Shown: piece by piece, positions 24,833-33,681 of the stretch
How the letters are laid out: the number at the start of each line of letters is the position of its first letter
How positions within the stretch are numbered: the first letter of the stretch is position 1
NCBI GenBank assembly: GCA_018716625.1
Contig: DVJQ01000021.1
Location: 1 to 55,549 of the forward strand
Length of the DNA stretch: 55,549 bases
Direction: 5' to 3'
Origin: Candidatus Galligastranaerophilus intestinavium
GTDB lineage: Bacteria > Cyanobacteriota > Vampirovibrionia > Gastranaerophilales > Gastranaerophilaceae
Notes under the pieces: generated by a model
Database searches by the model: none
What the model saw: the letters and a program-made list of their open reading frames with translations, nothing else
Told to the model about the DNA's origin: nothing
Translations under genes and position numbers: made by a program

Positions 24833-26092
24833 ATGGGAATTGTAGTACAAAAGTTTGGCGGTACATCGGTTGCAGACAGTGAAAAAATAAAAAACGTTGC
24901 AGATGCGGTAATAAAAGAAAAATTAAACGGAAACAAGGTTATTGTTGTTGTTTCCGCGATGGGTCATACAACCGACAATTTAATAAAACTTTCAAAAGAA
25001 ATTACGACAACTCCGCCCGAGCGTGAAATGGATATGCTTTTGTCAACAGGAGAGCAGGTGTCAATGGCCCTGCTTGCTATGGCAATAAATCAAAAAGGAC
25101 ATAAAGCTGTCAGTTTAAATGCAATGCAGGTGGGTATCATGACAGAGCCCAACCACACAAGAGCAAGAATAATTGATATTAAACACAACAGGGTAAATTC
25201 TCATCTTGATAAAGGCGAAATTGTTATTATTGCAGGTTTCCAAGGTATTACGGAAGACGGTGAAATAACTACTCTTGGCAGGGGTGGTTCCGATACATCA
25301 GCAGTTGCGCTTGCGGCGGCATTTAAAGCTGACAGGTGTGACATATATTCTGATGTTGAGGGTGTTTATACAACAGACCCCAGAGTTGTACCTACCGCGC
25401 AAAAGTTGGATGTTATTTCCTATGAAGAAATGTTGGAACTTGCAAGAGTGGGGGCAAATGTTCTTCATCCCCGTTCTGTTGAAACCGCAAAACTTTGCGG
25501 CGTGCCGATGAGGGTGCGCAGCTCTTTTAAACTCGATGATTTAGGAACACTTATAATAGGAGTAGATAAAATGGAATTGCATAAACCTGTAACAGGGCTG
25601 GCATGTGACAGTTCTCAAGTAAGAATAGTAATTTGTGATGTCCCCGATAAACCCGGTAATGCAGGCAGATTGTTCAGCTTACTTGCAAATAAAGGTTTAA
25701 GCGTTGATATGATTATTCAATCTTATGCAAGAAGTTCAAACAATACAAATGATATTGCCTTCACAATTGACAAAACAGACTTGTCAAAATTTAACGAAGT
25801 TGTCGGAGAATTGAAAGAAGAATTAAAGCCAAGCAATTTCCACATAGACGAGGATATTGCAAAAGTTTCAATAGTTGGCGCAGGCATGATAGACAGGCCC
25901 GGTATTGCTGCAAAAATGTTTGAAACGCTTGCTCAATTGGGTATAAATATTAAAATGATTTCTACATCTGAAATTAAAATCAGCTGTCTTGTTGAAAAAT
26001 CACGTGCAAAAGAGGCCGTTGTGGCACTTTGCAATGTTTTTGAGCTGGATGGCGCTGCTGTTGCCGATGTAAAGGGCGACTTGCCTGTTTAG
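24833..26092 (+). CDS. lysC: Aspartate kinase
   Basis: 419 residues, monofunctional length. It phosphorylates aspartate to start the lysine, threonine and methionine branch that also feeds MetX. Visible are VVQKFGGTSVAD, LLSTGEQVSMALLAMA, GRGGSDTSAVALAAA, IYSDVEGVYTTDPR and ARVGANVLHPRSVE. Two ACT regulatory domains follow (residues about 260-410), with ICDVPDKPGNAGRLF and VGAGMIDRPGIAAKMF. A GAAGGA Shine-Dalgarno is present. The next gene starts at the base after its stop. Confidence 0.97.
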   Translation: MGIVVQKFGGTSVADSEKIKNVADAVIKEKLNGNKVIVVVSAMGHTTDNLIKLSKEITTTPPEREMDMLLSTGEQVSMALLAMAINQKGHKAVSLNAMQVGIMTEPNHTRARIIDIKHNRVNSHLDKGEIVIIAGFQGITEDGEITTLGRGGSDTSAVALAAAFKADRCDIYSDVEGVYTTDPRVVPTAQKLDVISYEEMLELARVGANVLHPRSVETAKLCGVPMRVRSSFKLDDLGTLIIGVDKMELHKPVTGLACDSSQVRIVICDVPDKPGNAGRLFSLLANKGLSVDMIIQSYARSSNNTNDIAFTIDKTDLSKFNEVVGELKEELKPSNFHIDEDIAKVSIVGAGMIDRPGIAAKMFETLAQLGINIKMISTSEIKISCLVEKSRAKEAVVALCNVFELDGAAVADVKGDLPV

Positions 26093-26986
26093 ATGTTTAA
26101 ACTTATTTGCGGACTGGGAAATTTGGATATTGAAAACATAAAAGCCCTTGTTAAGCTTTATGCAAAAGCAGGGGCTTGGATGTTTGACGTTTCTCCTTTT
26201 GCACTTTGGGCACTTAACGAGGCAATTGCGGAAGAAAACCTCAATCCTGATAATTTTAAATATTGCGTTTCAATCCCGCTTGATGGGGATGTTCATGGTA
26301 AAAAGGCAAAAATTCTTTCCAACAAGTGTAAAAAATGCTCAAAATGTGCTAAAAAATGCCCTCAGGGGGCAATTTCTAATTTTATTGTAGATGAGAAAAA
26401 GTGCATCGGCTGCGGAATCTGCAAAAAAGTTTGCAGCTGTAGCGCAGTTAAAATGTACGATAAAACTGATTATTTTGACAAATTAAACGAGATTTTAAAG
26501 TCTGATTTAAAACTTGACTGTGTTGAATTGCACGCCTCTGTTGGGGATAAAAAACATATTTTAAAAAAGTTGAAAAAAATTTCTAAAAAATTCAAAGGAG
26601 ATATCAGCTTGTGTATTTCAAGAAAATATTTCTCCCTAAATCAGGCAATACAATTAATTAGCGAAGCAAAAGAAATTGTGTCAGATAACAGTGCATTTTA
26701 TATTCAGGCGGATGGAAATTCAATGAACGGTGCGAACAAGGAACTCTCATCCACTATTGAATGTGTCGCTTTTGCGCTTGCACTCAAGGAATCAGGGGTT
26801 GATGAAAATACAATTATCCTGAGCGGTGGCACAAATGAATACACAAAAAAACTTTGCGATGAGCTCTCGCTAAAACCTCTTTCTATAGCTTTTGGCACTT
26901 ATGCAAGGAAAAATGTCCGTAATTTGGATGATAATGCCGCGCTTGAATTTGCAAAAAAACTTGTAGGGGCACTTGGCAGGGTTTAA
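26093..26986 (+). CDS. LdpA-like 4Fe-4S protein
   Basis: 297 residues. The N-terminus FKLICGLGNLDIENIKAL / YAKAGAWMFDVSP resembles cyanobacterial LdpA (light-dependent period), a clock-associated iron-sulfur protein. Two four-cysteine clusters follow: C-x2-C-x2-C-x3-CP (CKKCSKCAKKCPQG) and C-x2-C-x2-C-x3-C (CIGCGICKKVCSC). The C-terminal half is a barrel-like LdpA_C region (LCISRKYFS, FYIQADGNSMNG, LSGGTNEYTKKLC). The likely cellular role is redox sensing or electron transfer. No kai genes are seen. The ATG directly follows the lysC stop. Other ferredoxin-domain proteins are possible, but the flanking similarity favours LdpA. Confidence 0.65.
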   Translation: MFKLICGLGNLDIENIKALVKLYAKAGAWMFDVSPFALWALNEAIAEENLNPDNFKYCVSIPLDGDVHGKKAKILSNKCKKCSKCAKKCPQGAISNFIVDEKKCIGCGICKKVCSCSAVKMYDKTDYFDKLNEILKSDLKLDCVELHASVGDKKHILKKLKKISKKFKGDISLCISRKYFSLNQAIQLISEAKEIVSDNSAFYIQADGNSMNGANKELSSTIECVAFALALKESGVDENTIILSGGTNEYTKKLCDELSLKPLSIAFGTYARKNVRNLDDNAALEFAKKLVGALGRV

Positions 26987-26987
26987 T

Positions 26988-28295
26988 ATGTCTGATATAG
27001 TTCAAAAAGTAAAAGAATTTATTGATAATAATAACATTGAGGGTAAAATCCTCCTCGCACTTTCAGGCGGTTGCGACAGCGTGGTTTTATTACATGTTCT
27101 ATATACCTTAGGAGTTGACGTTGTTGCAATACACTTAAATCACAACTGGCGCGGTGATGAATCAAAAAGGGATGAGGAATTTTCGCGTAAATACTGTGAA
27201 AGTCTTGGTGTGGATTTTTATTCGCAAACTCTCTTGGCGGATGTTAAAAAGACGGAAAATGATGCAAGGGAAGCGCGTTACGATTTTTTTGAAAAATGTG
27301 CTAAAAAGTTTGGGGCGTCTTGCGTTTTTTTGGCGCACAATATGGATGACAATGCACAAACTGTCCTGTACAGAATTATTAAAGGAACGGGTTTAAAGGG
27401 GCTGTGCGCAATTCCAAAAATCCGCGGGATATATTGCCGCCCGCTGCTTGATATTTTGCGCTGCGATATTGAAAAATATGCAAAAGATAATAATTTGAAA
27501 TACGTATTTGACAGCTCAAATGCTGATGTTAAATATAAGAGAAATTTAATCAGAAAAGAAATTTTGCCTGTATTAAAAAAAATAAATCCGGATGTCGTGT
27601 TTGCGCTCAATAACCTTTCGAAACTTTCAATAATGCACTACGATACGGTTTTTAATGATTTGCAAAAAGTTAAGGAAGAAGTTTTGCATGATGACAAAAT
27701 TGTTTTAAGCAAATTTTTAAAACTAAAAAAAGCGCAAAAATTTGAACTGATTAATGATTATATCGGTGAAAAGCTTAAATATCGTGACTTTTCAAGGATT
27801 AAATCTTATGTTGATTTTATTGAGTCAAAGTATGACAAGTGTGCCAAGAAGTCATTGAACAGAACTTTATTTTTGGAAATTTCAGAAGGTTACGCTTTTG
27901 TTTCGGATGGAAAAAAGGAGCAAAATTTACAAGAAATTGAGGTAAAATCTCAAGGAGAATATGTTTTTGGCTCAAAAAAGATAGTTATAAAAAAGGCTCA
28001 AGGCATTGTAGATTTAAAAAATTCCGCGGTTAATTTTTTAAATCTTGATTTTAGTTCCAACCTTGTCATAAGAACAAGGAGAGAGGGTGATGTTTTTTCG
28101 CCTTTTGGAACAAAAGCCAAAAACAGAAAGTTGAAAGAATATCTTATAGATAAAAAAATACCGCGACAAAAACGGGAAAATTTGCTATTATTGGCTAGTG
28201 GATCTGAAATATTATGTATTTTAGGCATGCAGGTGAGTCAAAAAGCTGCTGTAGATGACAAAACAAATTGTTATGAAATTAGAATTTCGGAGTAA
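26988..28295 (+). CDS. tilS: tRNA(Ile)-lysidine synthase
   Basis: 435 residues. The PP-loop ATP motif is LLALSGGCDSVVLLHVL, followed by VVAIHLNHNWRGDES, AREARYDFFEKCAKK, LAHNMDDNAQTVLYR and FDSSNADVKYKRNLIRKEILP. A C-terminal tRNA-binding domain follows (VIRTRREGDVFSPFG, LIDKKIPRQKRENLLLLA). It modifies C34 of the AUA-reading tRNA-Ile. The ATG at 26988 follows the upstream stop in a TAATATG arrangement. An in-frame TTG 15 bases earlier is unlikely to be the start. tilS-hpt is a conserved bacterial gene pair. Confidence 0.95.
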   Translation: MSDIVQKVKEFIDNNNIEGKILLALSGGCDSVVLLHVLYTLGVDVVAIHLNHNWRGDESKRDEEFSRKYCESLGVDFYSQTLLADVKKTENDAREARYDFFEKCAKKFGASCVFLAHNMDDNAQTVLYRIIKGTGLKGLCAIPKIRGIYCRPLLDILRCDIEKYAKDNNLKYVFDSSNADVKYKRNLIRKEILPVLKKINPDVVFALNNLSKLSIMHYDTVFNDLQKVKEEVLHDDKIVLSKFLKLKKAQKFELINDYIGEKLKYRDFSRIKSYVDFIESKYDKCAKKSLNRTLFLEISEGYAFVSDGKKEQNLQEIEVKSQGEYVFGSKKIVIKKAQGIVDLKNSAVNFLNLDFSSNLVIRTRREGDVFSPFGTKAKNRKLKEYLIDKKIPRQKRENLLLLASGSEILCILGMQVSQKAAVDDKTNCYEIRISE

Positions 28296-28297
28296 AT

Positions 28298-28825
28298 ATG
28301 TCTGATAAAGAGTTAAAAGTTTTAATAGATGAAAAAACACTAACCCAAAGGATTGAGGAACTTGCAAACGATATAAATGATTATTATGGCGAAAAAGAAG
28401 AATTGACAATTGTTTGCGTTTTAAAGGGTGCGGTTATGTTTTTTTGCGAGCTTTCAAAACACCTTAAAATGCCCGTTAGAATGGAATTTGTGAGTCTTTC
28501 AAGTTATGGCGATGCGCAAAAGTCCTCAGGTAAGGTCTCTGCACTAAATTTATCTCTGCCTCCGCTTGAAAACAAAAATGTCCTTGTTGTTGAGGATATT
28601 ATGGATACAGGACTGACCCTTAATTTTTTATTGGATTTTATGCGCTCAAAGTGCAAGGCTAAAGACGTAAAGCTTGCTGTTATGTTTGATAAAAAGTGTG
28701 CAAGGAAATTCCCACTGAAGCCTGATTTTAGCGCATTTGATATTGATGACAAATTCATTGTCGGCTTTGGGCTTGATTATATGGAACTGCAAAGGAATTT
28801 GCCCTACATCGGGTATTATGAATAA
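28298..28825 (+). CDS. hpt: Hypoxanthine-guanine phosphoribosyltransferase
   Basis: 175 residues. The start block is ITQRIEEL-like with VCVLKGAVMFFCEL, then FVSLSSYGDAQKSSGKV, and the PRPP-binding motif VLVVEDIMDTGLTL. The end block IVGFGLDYMELQRNLPYIGYY is typical of bacterial Hpt. It salvages hypoxanthine and guanine. It lies 2 bases after tilS, and its last 10 bases overlap the convergent spmB stop region. Confidence 0.95.
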   Translation: MSDKELKVLIDEKTLTQRIEELANDINDYYGEKEELTIVCVLKGAVMFFCELSKHLKMPVRMEFVSLSSYGDAQKSSGKVSALNLSLPPLENKNVLVVEDIMDTGLTLNFLLDFMRSKCKAKDVKLAVMFDKKCARKFPLKPDFSAFDIDDKFIVGFGLDYMELQRNLPYIGYYE

Positions 28826-29352
28826 AAGAAAAATCTTGAAACCAAAATGGCAAGTACGACTCCGGTGATGTCGGCCAAGATACCCGTTAAGAGTGCATGG
28901 CGGAATTTGGTAATTCCTACTGAGCCAAAGTACACTGCTAAAACATAAAAAGTAGTTTCGGAGCTGCCTGTTATTATTGCACTTAACTTTGCGGCATAAG
29001 AGTCTGCCCCATGGGTATTTACAATTTCTCCAAACAATCCCAATGTTGCGCTTCCTGAAAGCGGTCGGGTAATTATAAGTGCGAGCGTGTCAGGCGGTAT
29101 GTTGAATTTGTCAAGGGGAGTTTTTAAAATCTTGTATATAAAATCAATTGCACCCGATGCTCTAAACATGGCAACTGCAACCATTATGGCAACAAGGTAG
29201 GGTATAATTTTAACAGCTACCCAAAAGCCTTCTTTTGCACCTTTTGTAAATGTTTCATATACTGGAACTTTTTTGCATGCGCCAAAAATTAATATTACGC
29301 TTATTATAAACGGTAAAATCCAAACTGAGAGTGTGTTTAAAATTTCTTTCAT
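28816..29352 (-). CDS. spmB: SpmB-like membrane protein (nucleoside-recognition/Gate family)
   Basis: 178 residues with about five hydrophobic helices. Family blocks visible are VAVKIIPYLVAIMVAVAMFR, ITRPLSGSATLGLFGEI and TGSSETTFYVLAVYFG. In Bacillus, SpmA and SpmB are needed for spore-core dehydration, but homologues are common in bacteria that do not sporulate, where the role is unclear (probably transport). It immediately follows spmA, with no gap between the spmA stop and the spmB ATG. No other sporulation gene is seen in this window. Confidence 0.9.
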   Translation of the reverse strand: MKEILNTLSVWILPFIISVILIFGACKKVPVYETFTKGAKEGFWVAVKIIPYLVAIMVAVAMFRASGAIDFIYKILKTPLDKFNIPPDTLALIITRPLSGSATLGLFGEIVNTHGADSYAAKLSAIITGSSETTFYVLAVYFGSVGITKFRHALLTGILADITGVVLAILVSRFFFYS

Positions 29353-29925
29353 CTAAAACACTCTCTCCAAAATTTTTGAAATAATTATTGCACAGATAAA
29401 TGTAATCGAGGTTACAATAAGTGTCGGCAATATTATCTCTGTAGGATTTTTTGCCCCTGATGCAGTTAAAATAGCAAGCACGCTTGCAGGAACAAGTTGA
29501 AATCCTGCGGTATTCATCGCAAGCAATGTGCACATGGCATTTGTTGCGACACTTTTATTATTATTTTCGTTTTGTAAATCCTGCATGGCTTTTATACCAA
29601 AAGGTGTTGCAGCATTTGTAAGCCCAAGCGCGTTTGCACTAAAATTAAGAGTTATGTTCGAAAAAGCGCCTGAATTATTTTTCACATCTTTAAAAATAAG
29701 CCTCATAAACGGCGCGGTTAATTTGGAAAAGATTTCCATAAGACCTGATACTTTTGCAATATTTACTATGCCAAGCCAAAAAGTCATAATTCCAATTAGT
29801 GAAAATGCAATTAGTACGGCACTTTGCGAAGCTTTTAACATGGCATTAACCACATCTGGCATTTTACCGTTAACGGCTGCAAAAATAAAGGATGTGATTA
29901 TTAAAAATAGCCATATAAAATTCAT
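29353..29925 (-). CDS. spmA: SpmA-like membrane protein
   Basis: 190 residues with four to five membrane segments. Blocks are MNFIWLFLIITSFIFA, SLIGIMTFWLGIVNIAKVSGLM, NFSANALGLTNAATPFGIKAM and AMNTAGFQLVPASVLAIL. The N-x-x-A-N-x-L-G-L-x-N-A-A-T motif is diagnostic. It forms a pair with SpmB. It starts one base after the stop of the 233-residue protein upstream, so the minus-strand run 30756-28816 is one operon. Confidence 0.9.
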   Translation of the reverse strand: MNFIWLFLIITSFIFAAVNGKMPDVVNAMLKASQSAVLIAFSLIGIMTFWLGIVNIAKVSGLMEIFSKLTAPFMRLIFKDVKNNSGAFSNITLNFSANALGLTNAATPFGIKAMQDLQNENNNKSVATNAMCTLLAMNTAGFQLVPASVLAILTASGAKNPTEIILPTLIVTSITFICAIIISKILERVF

Positions 29926-29926
29926 T

Positions 29927-30628
29927 TTATCCGCACAATTGGTTTATAAAATACGACTCGCCCGCAGGTGTAAGTGCATATTTTGCAACACCGTCTTCTT
30001 CAAAAGATTCTATAAAACCTCTTGTCCTTGCCTCGTTAATAATTGATAAGTCAACAAGTGAGTTTGTTGCCGGATAAAATTTTGCATTTATCATCTTTAG
30101 TGTAAAATGCGGTATGTTTAAAACCCTTTTTACATAATATGTGGTTATAATGAACTGGTTAAAAATATCATTTGCTTTATTAGAAGCAAGAAAATCGCCA
30201 AGACTCACCGGAGCTTGTTGCTCTCTTTTTTCGGGCATGTGTTCTTGTGCGTGTTTTTCTGCGCAAAATTCGGCACTATTCTCTCTGTTAGCATTAGGGC
30301 TGGCTGTTTCCTGTGCAGTGGTTATTTGGTTTGTATTTTGTTCGTATTGTGTTTTTGGATATGCTTGCTCGTTTACAATTTCAGTGTGTTGAGTGTTGTT
30401 TGTATTAAAATTTGAAACAGCACTCAAACTGTTGTTAAAAACATAGTCACTGCTTGCAGTAGAATAATTTGATTTGTCTTTTTTAAAAAAAGACAAATCA
30501 CTATTTATTTTTCTGTTTACAAAATCCTCTAAATATCTGTCCATTTCGTATGCAACAAGCCCGCCGCTTTTTGCAATAATTTGGATTTGAGTATTGTCAC
30601 GCTTTATTTTTAAACGATATGTAGCCAT
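29927..30628 (-). CDS. Unrecognised protein with small N-terminal domain, disordered linker and winged-helix-like C-terminus
   Basis: 233 residues. Residues 1-40 form a small alpha-beta unit (MATYRLKIKRDNTQIQI, then a helix with V-A-Y-E-M-D-R-Y-L-E-D-F). Residues 50-150 are Asn/Thr/Gln/Glu-rich and probably disordered. Residues 150-233 look like a winged helix (LGDFLASNKANDIFNQ, FTLKMINAKF, INEARTRGFIE, VAKYALTPAGESYF). The N-terminal unit resembles the 41-residue protein encoded just upstream. A DNA- or protein-binding regulator is a reasonable guess, no more. The Shine-Dalgarno is AAGG. Confidence 0.65.
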   Translation of the reverse strand: MATYRLKIKRDNTQIQIIAKSGGLVAYEMDRYLEDFVNRKINSDLSFFKKDKSNYSTASSDYVFNNSLSAVSNFNTNNTQHTEIVNEQAYPKTQYEQNTNQITTAQETASPNANRENSAEFCAEKHAQEHMPEKREQQAPVSLGDFLASNKANDIFNQFIITTYYVKRVLNIPHFTLKMINAKFYPATNSLVDLSIINEARTRGFIESFEEDGVAKYALTPAGESYFINQLCG

Positions 30629-30630
30629 TT

Positions 30631-30756
30631 TTAACCTTGTTTTTTAAGTATTTCTTCACGCCATTTTGCAAGCTGCTGTTCAACAAATTCAGCATCATCA
30701 GAAGATAATTCTATCTCTATCTCACCTTTTTTCATTTTAAAAACGTATTCTGCCAT
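30631..30756 (-). CDS. 41-residue small protein, first gene of the spmAB run
   Basis: A short frame M-A-E-Y-V-F-K-M-K-K, then E-I-E-I-E-L, then a helix with F-V-E-Q-Q-L-A-K-W. It is preceded by a good AGAGGG Shine-Dalgarno and followed by the next gene after two bases. Its layout (M-A-x-Y, basic residues, alternating I, then a helix) matches the first 40 residues of the downstream 233-residue protein, so the two probably share a domain. This supports it as a real gene despite its length. Confidence 0.6.
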   Translation of the reverse strand: MAEYVFKMKKGEIEIELSSDDAEFVEQQLAKWREEILKKQG

Positions 30757-30911
30757 TGTAAATTCCCTCTTTTTAATTCTATTATCATATAACCAAGACA
30801 AATTAACAAATAAATTAACAAAAATTTATATATAGAATTTGATTTTTTAAAATAAATAATTAAAGTGTTATTAAGACATAATTCGGTCGTTTGAAGGAAT
30901 ACTATTTTTTA

Positions 30912-30935
30912 CCCATCTTCTATACTGTAGATGGG
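30912..30935. repeat. 7-bp inverted repeat in the divergent gap 30757-30968
   Basis: CCCATCT and AGATGGG with a 10-base loop. There is no T-run on either strand, so it is more likely an operator or leader hairpin for the TPR gene that starts 34 bases later. Confidence 0.35.
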
Positions 30936-30968
30936 AGTATCAGGTTTAATTAAATCAGGAATGTAATT

Positions 30969-32696
30969 TTGTATAATTCAATTCATCCTATAAATATTAC
31001 ATATAGAAATCAAAGGCAGTCAAGCCCGCTTTCAGGTTCTGATGAACAAAACAAAGAGCAGGCTCCCGTATCTTATCAAAACGGCAGCAGCGGGAACAAT
31101 CGAGAGTTCCCAAACGGCACAAAAGTTGCTATAGATTATACAAAAAATACTGTTAACATCTCCCAAATAGTAACCGATTTTAAAAGTACGGTAATTGCAA
31201 TAGGTGCACCTGAGGATATTTCCCAAGAGGTTAATTCTTATCTTTCACTTGTTGAAAGAGAGTCAAAAAAAGCTAATCCGTCGCGAGATATAATTTATTC
31301 CAATTTAATAAATGCTTCAAAAATTTCTGATAATTATATTTATCAGGAACTTTCAAAGAAAAAAGGTAACGCTCCGAAAAATGTTGTAGAGGGCTGGATC
31401 GACGCTTTATTTAAACAAAAAGTCGACCTAAAGGCCGATCCCACACAAATAAACCCTGATTATCAGCTTGATATTCCAAATAAAAAGCGGGTAAAGACTG
31501 CTGCAAATGAAACTCCATCTCAAATTCAAGAAGAACAACCAAGTGCGGATGTAACAAATCAAACGCCCTCAGCTCAGGTTTTGCCTGATGATGAGCAAGC
31601 TTATGAGCCACAGATATTTGCCCGCCAAATTTCCCCTCAAGATACCCTTGATACTTATGAAAGTGCCGAGCTTCCCATACAAGACGATACTCAAACCTCT
31701 GATTTGAGTTACTATAAAAGCGAGGATAGTGACGATACAATAAGCTTTAAGACAATAGATTTGCCTGATACTCAAAATATACCTGTGCAAGAGGTATCTG
31801 TTGAGCAACCCCATACACTTGCAAATACCGATACTGCCCCTGATTTAGATGAAGTGTTGAATGAGGAAGTGAACATAGCTGAACCCCAAGTACTTCACTT
31901 TGTTAGCAATACTAAAAAGCCGATTGGGGTTGAATATATAACAAATGAGCATGATAGAGTCTTATCCGGCGCTTTAAAAGAGGCAAAAGGGTATTTGACA
32001 ATTGATGATGACCCCGCACTTGCCCTTGAAACACTTAACGATGCTCTTGGGGAAGCAAATTCCGATACAAACAAAAATTTGCGTGCCGCACTTCATTTTG
32101 AGCGCGGAAAAATTTTTGATGATTATGATTATGTAAGTTATGCGCTCAGAGATTATTACGAAGCCACAAAAACCCAAGACAATAATTTAAAGTCGCAGGC
32201 ACATCTTAAAATGGCAAGAATTTATGATGATTACGTTGATTTTGAACCTGCTGTTGAACATTATCAAAGTGCACTTGGATATAGCGGAGAGGCAAGTAAT
32301 ACAAGAGCACAAACAAAAATACTTACCGAGATGGCCACTATGTTTGCCCAAAGATATGACCTAAATTCTGCAAAAATGTTAAGCGAATTGTCGCTTGACG
32401 CGGCAAGTGAATCTCAAGATACGCTTTTGCTCTCAAAAACATACAGTGCTGCGGCAAAAAATTACGAATATTTAGGTGAAGACTTTGCTGCACTTGATTG
32501 TTATAAAAATGCATTTAAGAGTTTGAGTACGCTTGAAGATGATTCTGAGGTTTACGAGCTCCGTGCACAAAGCTATGAGGATGCTGCGGGGGTTATGGAC
32601 AGACTGGGCAATGTTTCTAAATCAGAGAATCTTTTATCAAAAGCTCGTCTATATCGCCAAAGAGCTCAGCTTGCGCAGATGTCAGAGGCAGTATAA
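30969..32696 (+). CDS. TPR protein with long disordered acidic region, TTG start
   Basis: 575 residues. A short polar N-terminus is followed by a folded stretch (about 45-140). A Pro/Gln/Asp/Glu-rich disordered region runs from about 150 to 305. TPR-like helices fill 315-560 (DPALALETLNDALGEA, EPAVEHYQSALGYSG, FAALDCYKNAFKSL). The start is TTG with AGGA 9 bases upstream. No ATG lies near the N-terminus in this frame. The last 80 bases overlap the convergent aroB coding end. Function unknown. The N-terminal M-Y-N-S-I-H-P-I-N resembles other short N-termini in this window. Confidence 0.75.
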   Translation: MYNSIHPINITYRNQRQSSPLSGSDEQNKEQAPVSYQNGSSGNNREFPNGTKVAIDYTKNTVNISQIVTDFKSTVIAIGAPEDISQEVNSYLSLVERESKKANPSRDIIYSNLINASKISDNYIYQELSKKKGNAPKNVVEGWIDALFKQKVDLKADPTQINPDYQLDIPNKKRVKTAANETPSQIQEEQPSADVTNQTPSAQVLPDDEQAYEPQIFARQISPQDTLDTYESAELPIQDDTQTSDLSYYKSEDSDDTISFKTIDLPDTQNIPVQEVSVEQPHTLANTDTAPDLDEVLNEEVNIAEPQVLHFVSNTKKPIGVEYITNEHDRVLSGALKEAKGYLTIDDDPALALETLNDALGEANSDTNKNLRAALHFERGKIFDDYDYVSYALRDYYEATKTQDNNLKSQAHLKMARIYDDYVDFEPAVEHYQSALGYSGEASNTRAQTKILTEMATMFAQRYDLNSAKMLSELSLDAASESQDTLLLSKTYSAAAKNYEYLGEDFAALDCYKNAFKSLSTLEDDSEVYELRAQSYEDAAGVMDRLGNVSKSENLLSKARLYRQRAQLAQMSEAV

Positions 32697-33681
32697 GATT
32701 TATTTTTGAATTTTTTACTTTTTTGTCGGATTTCATTATCTCAAGCGCTTTTTTTGTATTTATTTTTTTAATTTCTACAGCAAGCCCAAATTTGTCAATC
32801 AAAGAGGTTCCATAGTTGTAGTATTTTTCATCAATCAAATTTTTTAAATAAGAAGTTTTGAGTGCCATTTTTATGCCGGTTGAAACAGCTTGCCCATGGG
32901 GAGTTTTGTAGTTTGAAAGTTTTTCTATTGCATGTGCGTATGTGTGTCCGAGATTTAAAATTGCCCTCAGCCCTTTTTCTTTTTCATCCTGCTCGACAAC
33001 TGCCGCCTTTAGGCTAATGCAGGCATATATGATATCTTCAATTTTACTTTTTATCTCATCGGGTCTTGTTTTTTCAAAAAAGGAAAACAGGTTAAAATCT
33101 TCGCTTGCGCCGCAGCTTTTTTCAATAAACGCGTACTTTATGACCTCGCCCATACCACATGTAAAATCTTTTTGAGAGAGCGTGTTTAGTGTGTTTGTAT
33201 CAATTAAAACTTTTTTCGGCTGGTAAAAAGTCCCTATTAAATTTTTCCCAAAAATGCCGTTAAATCCTGTTTTACCTCCGACAGAGGAATCAACCTGAGA
33301 TAAAAGAGTTGTTGGTATTTGAATGTAATCTACGCCCCTTAGTATGCATGATGCGCAAAAGCCTGTCATATCTCCGATTACACCGCCGCCAAAAGCGATT
33401 ATGCAGTCTTTTCTTTCTATTTTGTTTTCAAGGAGTTTATTTAGTATAAATTCAACGGTTTTTAAATTTTTGTATTTTTCCCTGTCTTTTATTATAATTG
33501 TGCGTTTTTTGTCAAATTTAGCCAAAAAGTCGCCATATATTTTTGCAATTTTATCATTAGTTATAAGAAAATATCTTCTGTCTTGGAGGTAATTTTCAAT
33601 TTCATCAAGCAAGGAGTTTTTTATAATTATGGGGTAGCTTAAATCCGTTTCTTTTTTTAAATTAACGCACAATTCTCTCAT
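32617..33681 (-). CDS. aroB: 3-dehydroquinate synthase
   Basis: 354 residues. NAD-binding and metal motifs are IIAFGGGVIGDMTGFCA, YIQIPTTLLSQVDSSVGGKTGFN, GMGEVIKYAFIE, ILNLGHTYAHAIE and HGQAVSTGIKMA. It converts DAHP to 3-dehydroquinate. GAGG 7 bases before the ATG at 33681 fixes the start, and its first 20 bases overlap the aroK end. The C-terminus (about 26 residues) overlaps the TPR gene on the other strand. It is the last gene of the gmk-coaBC-nif3-aroC-aroK-aroB run. Confidence 0.96.
   Translation of the reverse strand: MRELCVNLKKETDLSYPIIIKNSLLDEIENYLQDRRYFLITNDKIAKIYGDFLAKFDKKRTIIIKDREKYKNLKTVEFILNKLLENKIERKDCIIAFGGGVIGDMTGFCASCILRGVDYIQIPTTLLSQVDSSVGGKTGFNGIFGKNLIGTFYQPKKVLIDTNTLNTLSQKDFTCGMGEVIKYAFIEKSCGASEDFNLFSFFEKTRPDEIKSKIEDIIYACISLKAAVVEQDEKEKGLRAILNLGHTYAHAIEKLSNYKTPHGQAVSTGIKMALKTSYLKNLIDEKYYNYGTSLIDKFGLAVEIKKINTKKALEIMKSDKKVKNSKINLILPLTSAQAELFGDIDELLIKDSLI

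Noticed and set aside
30912-30935. Terminator for the spmAB run or the TPR gene
   Set aside because: The stem has no T-run on either strand and lies in a divergent promoter gap.
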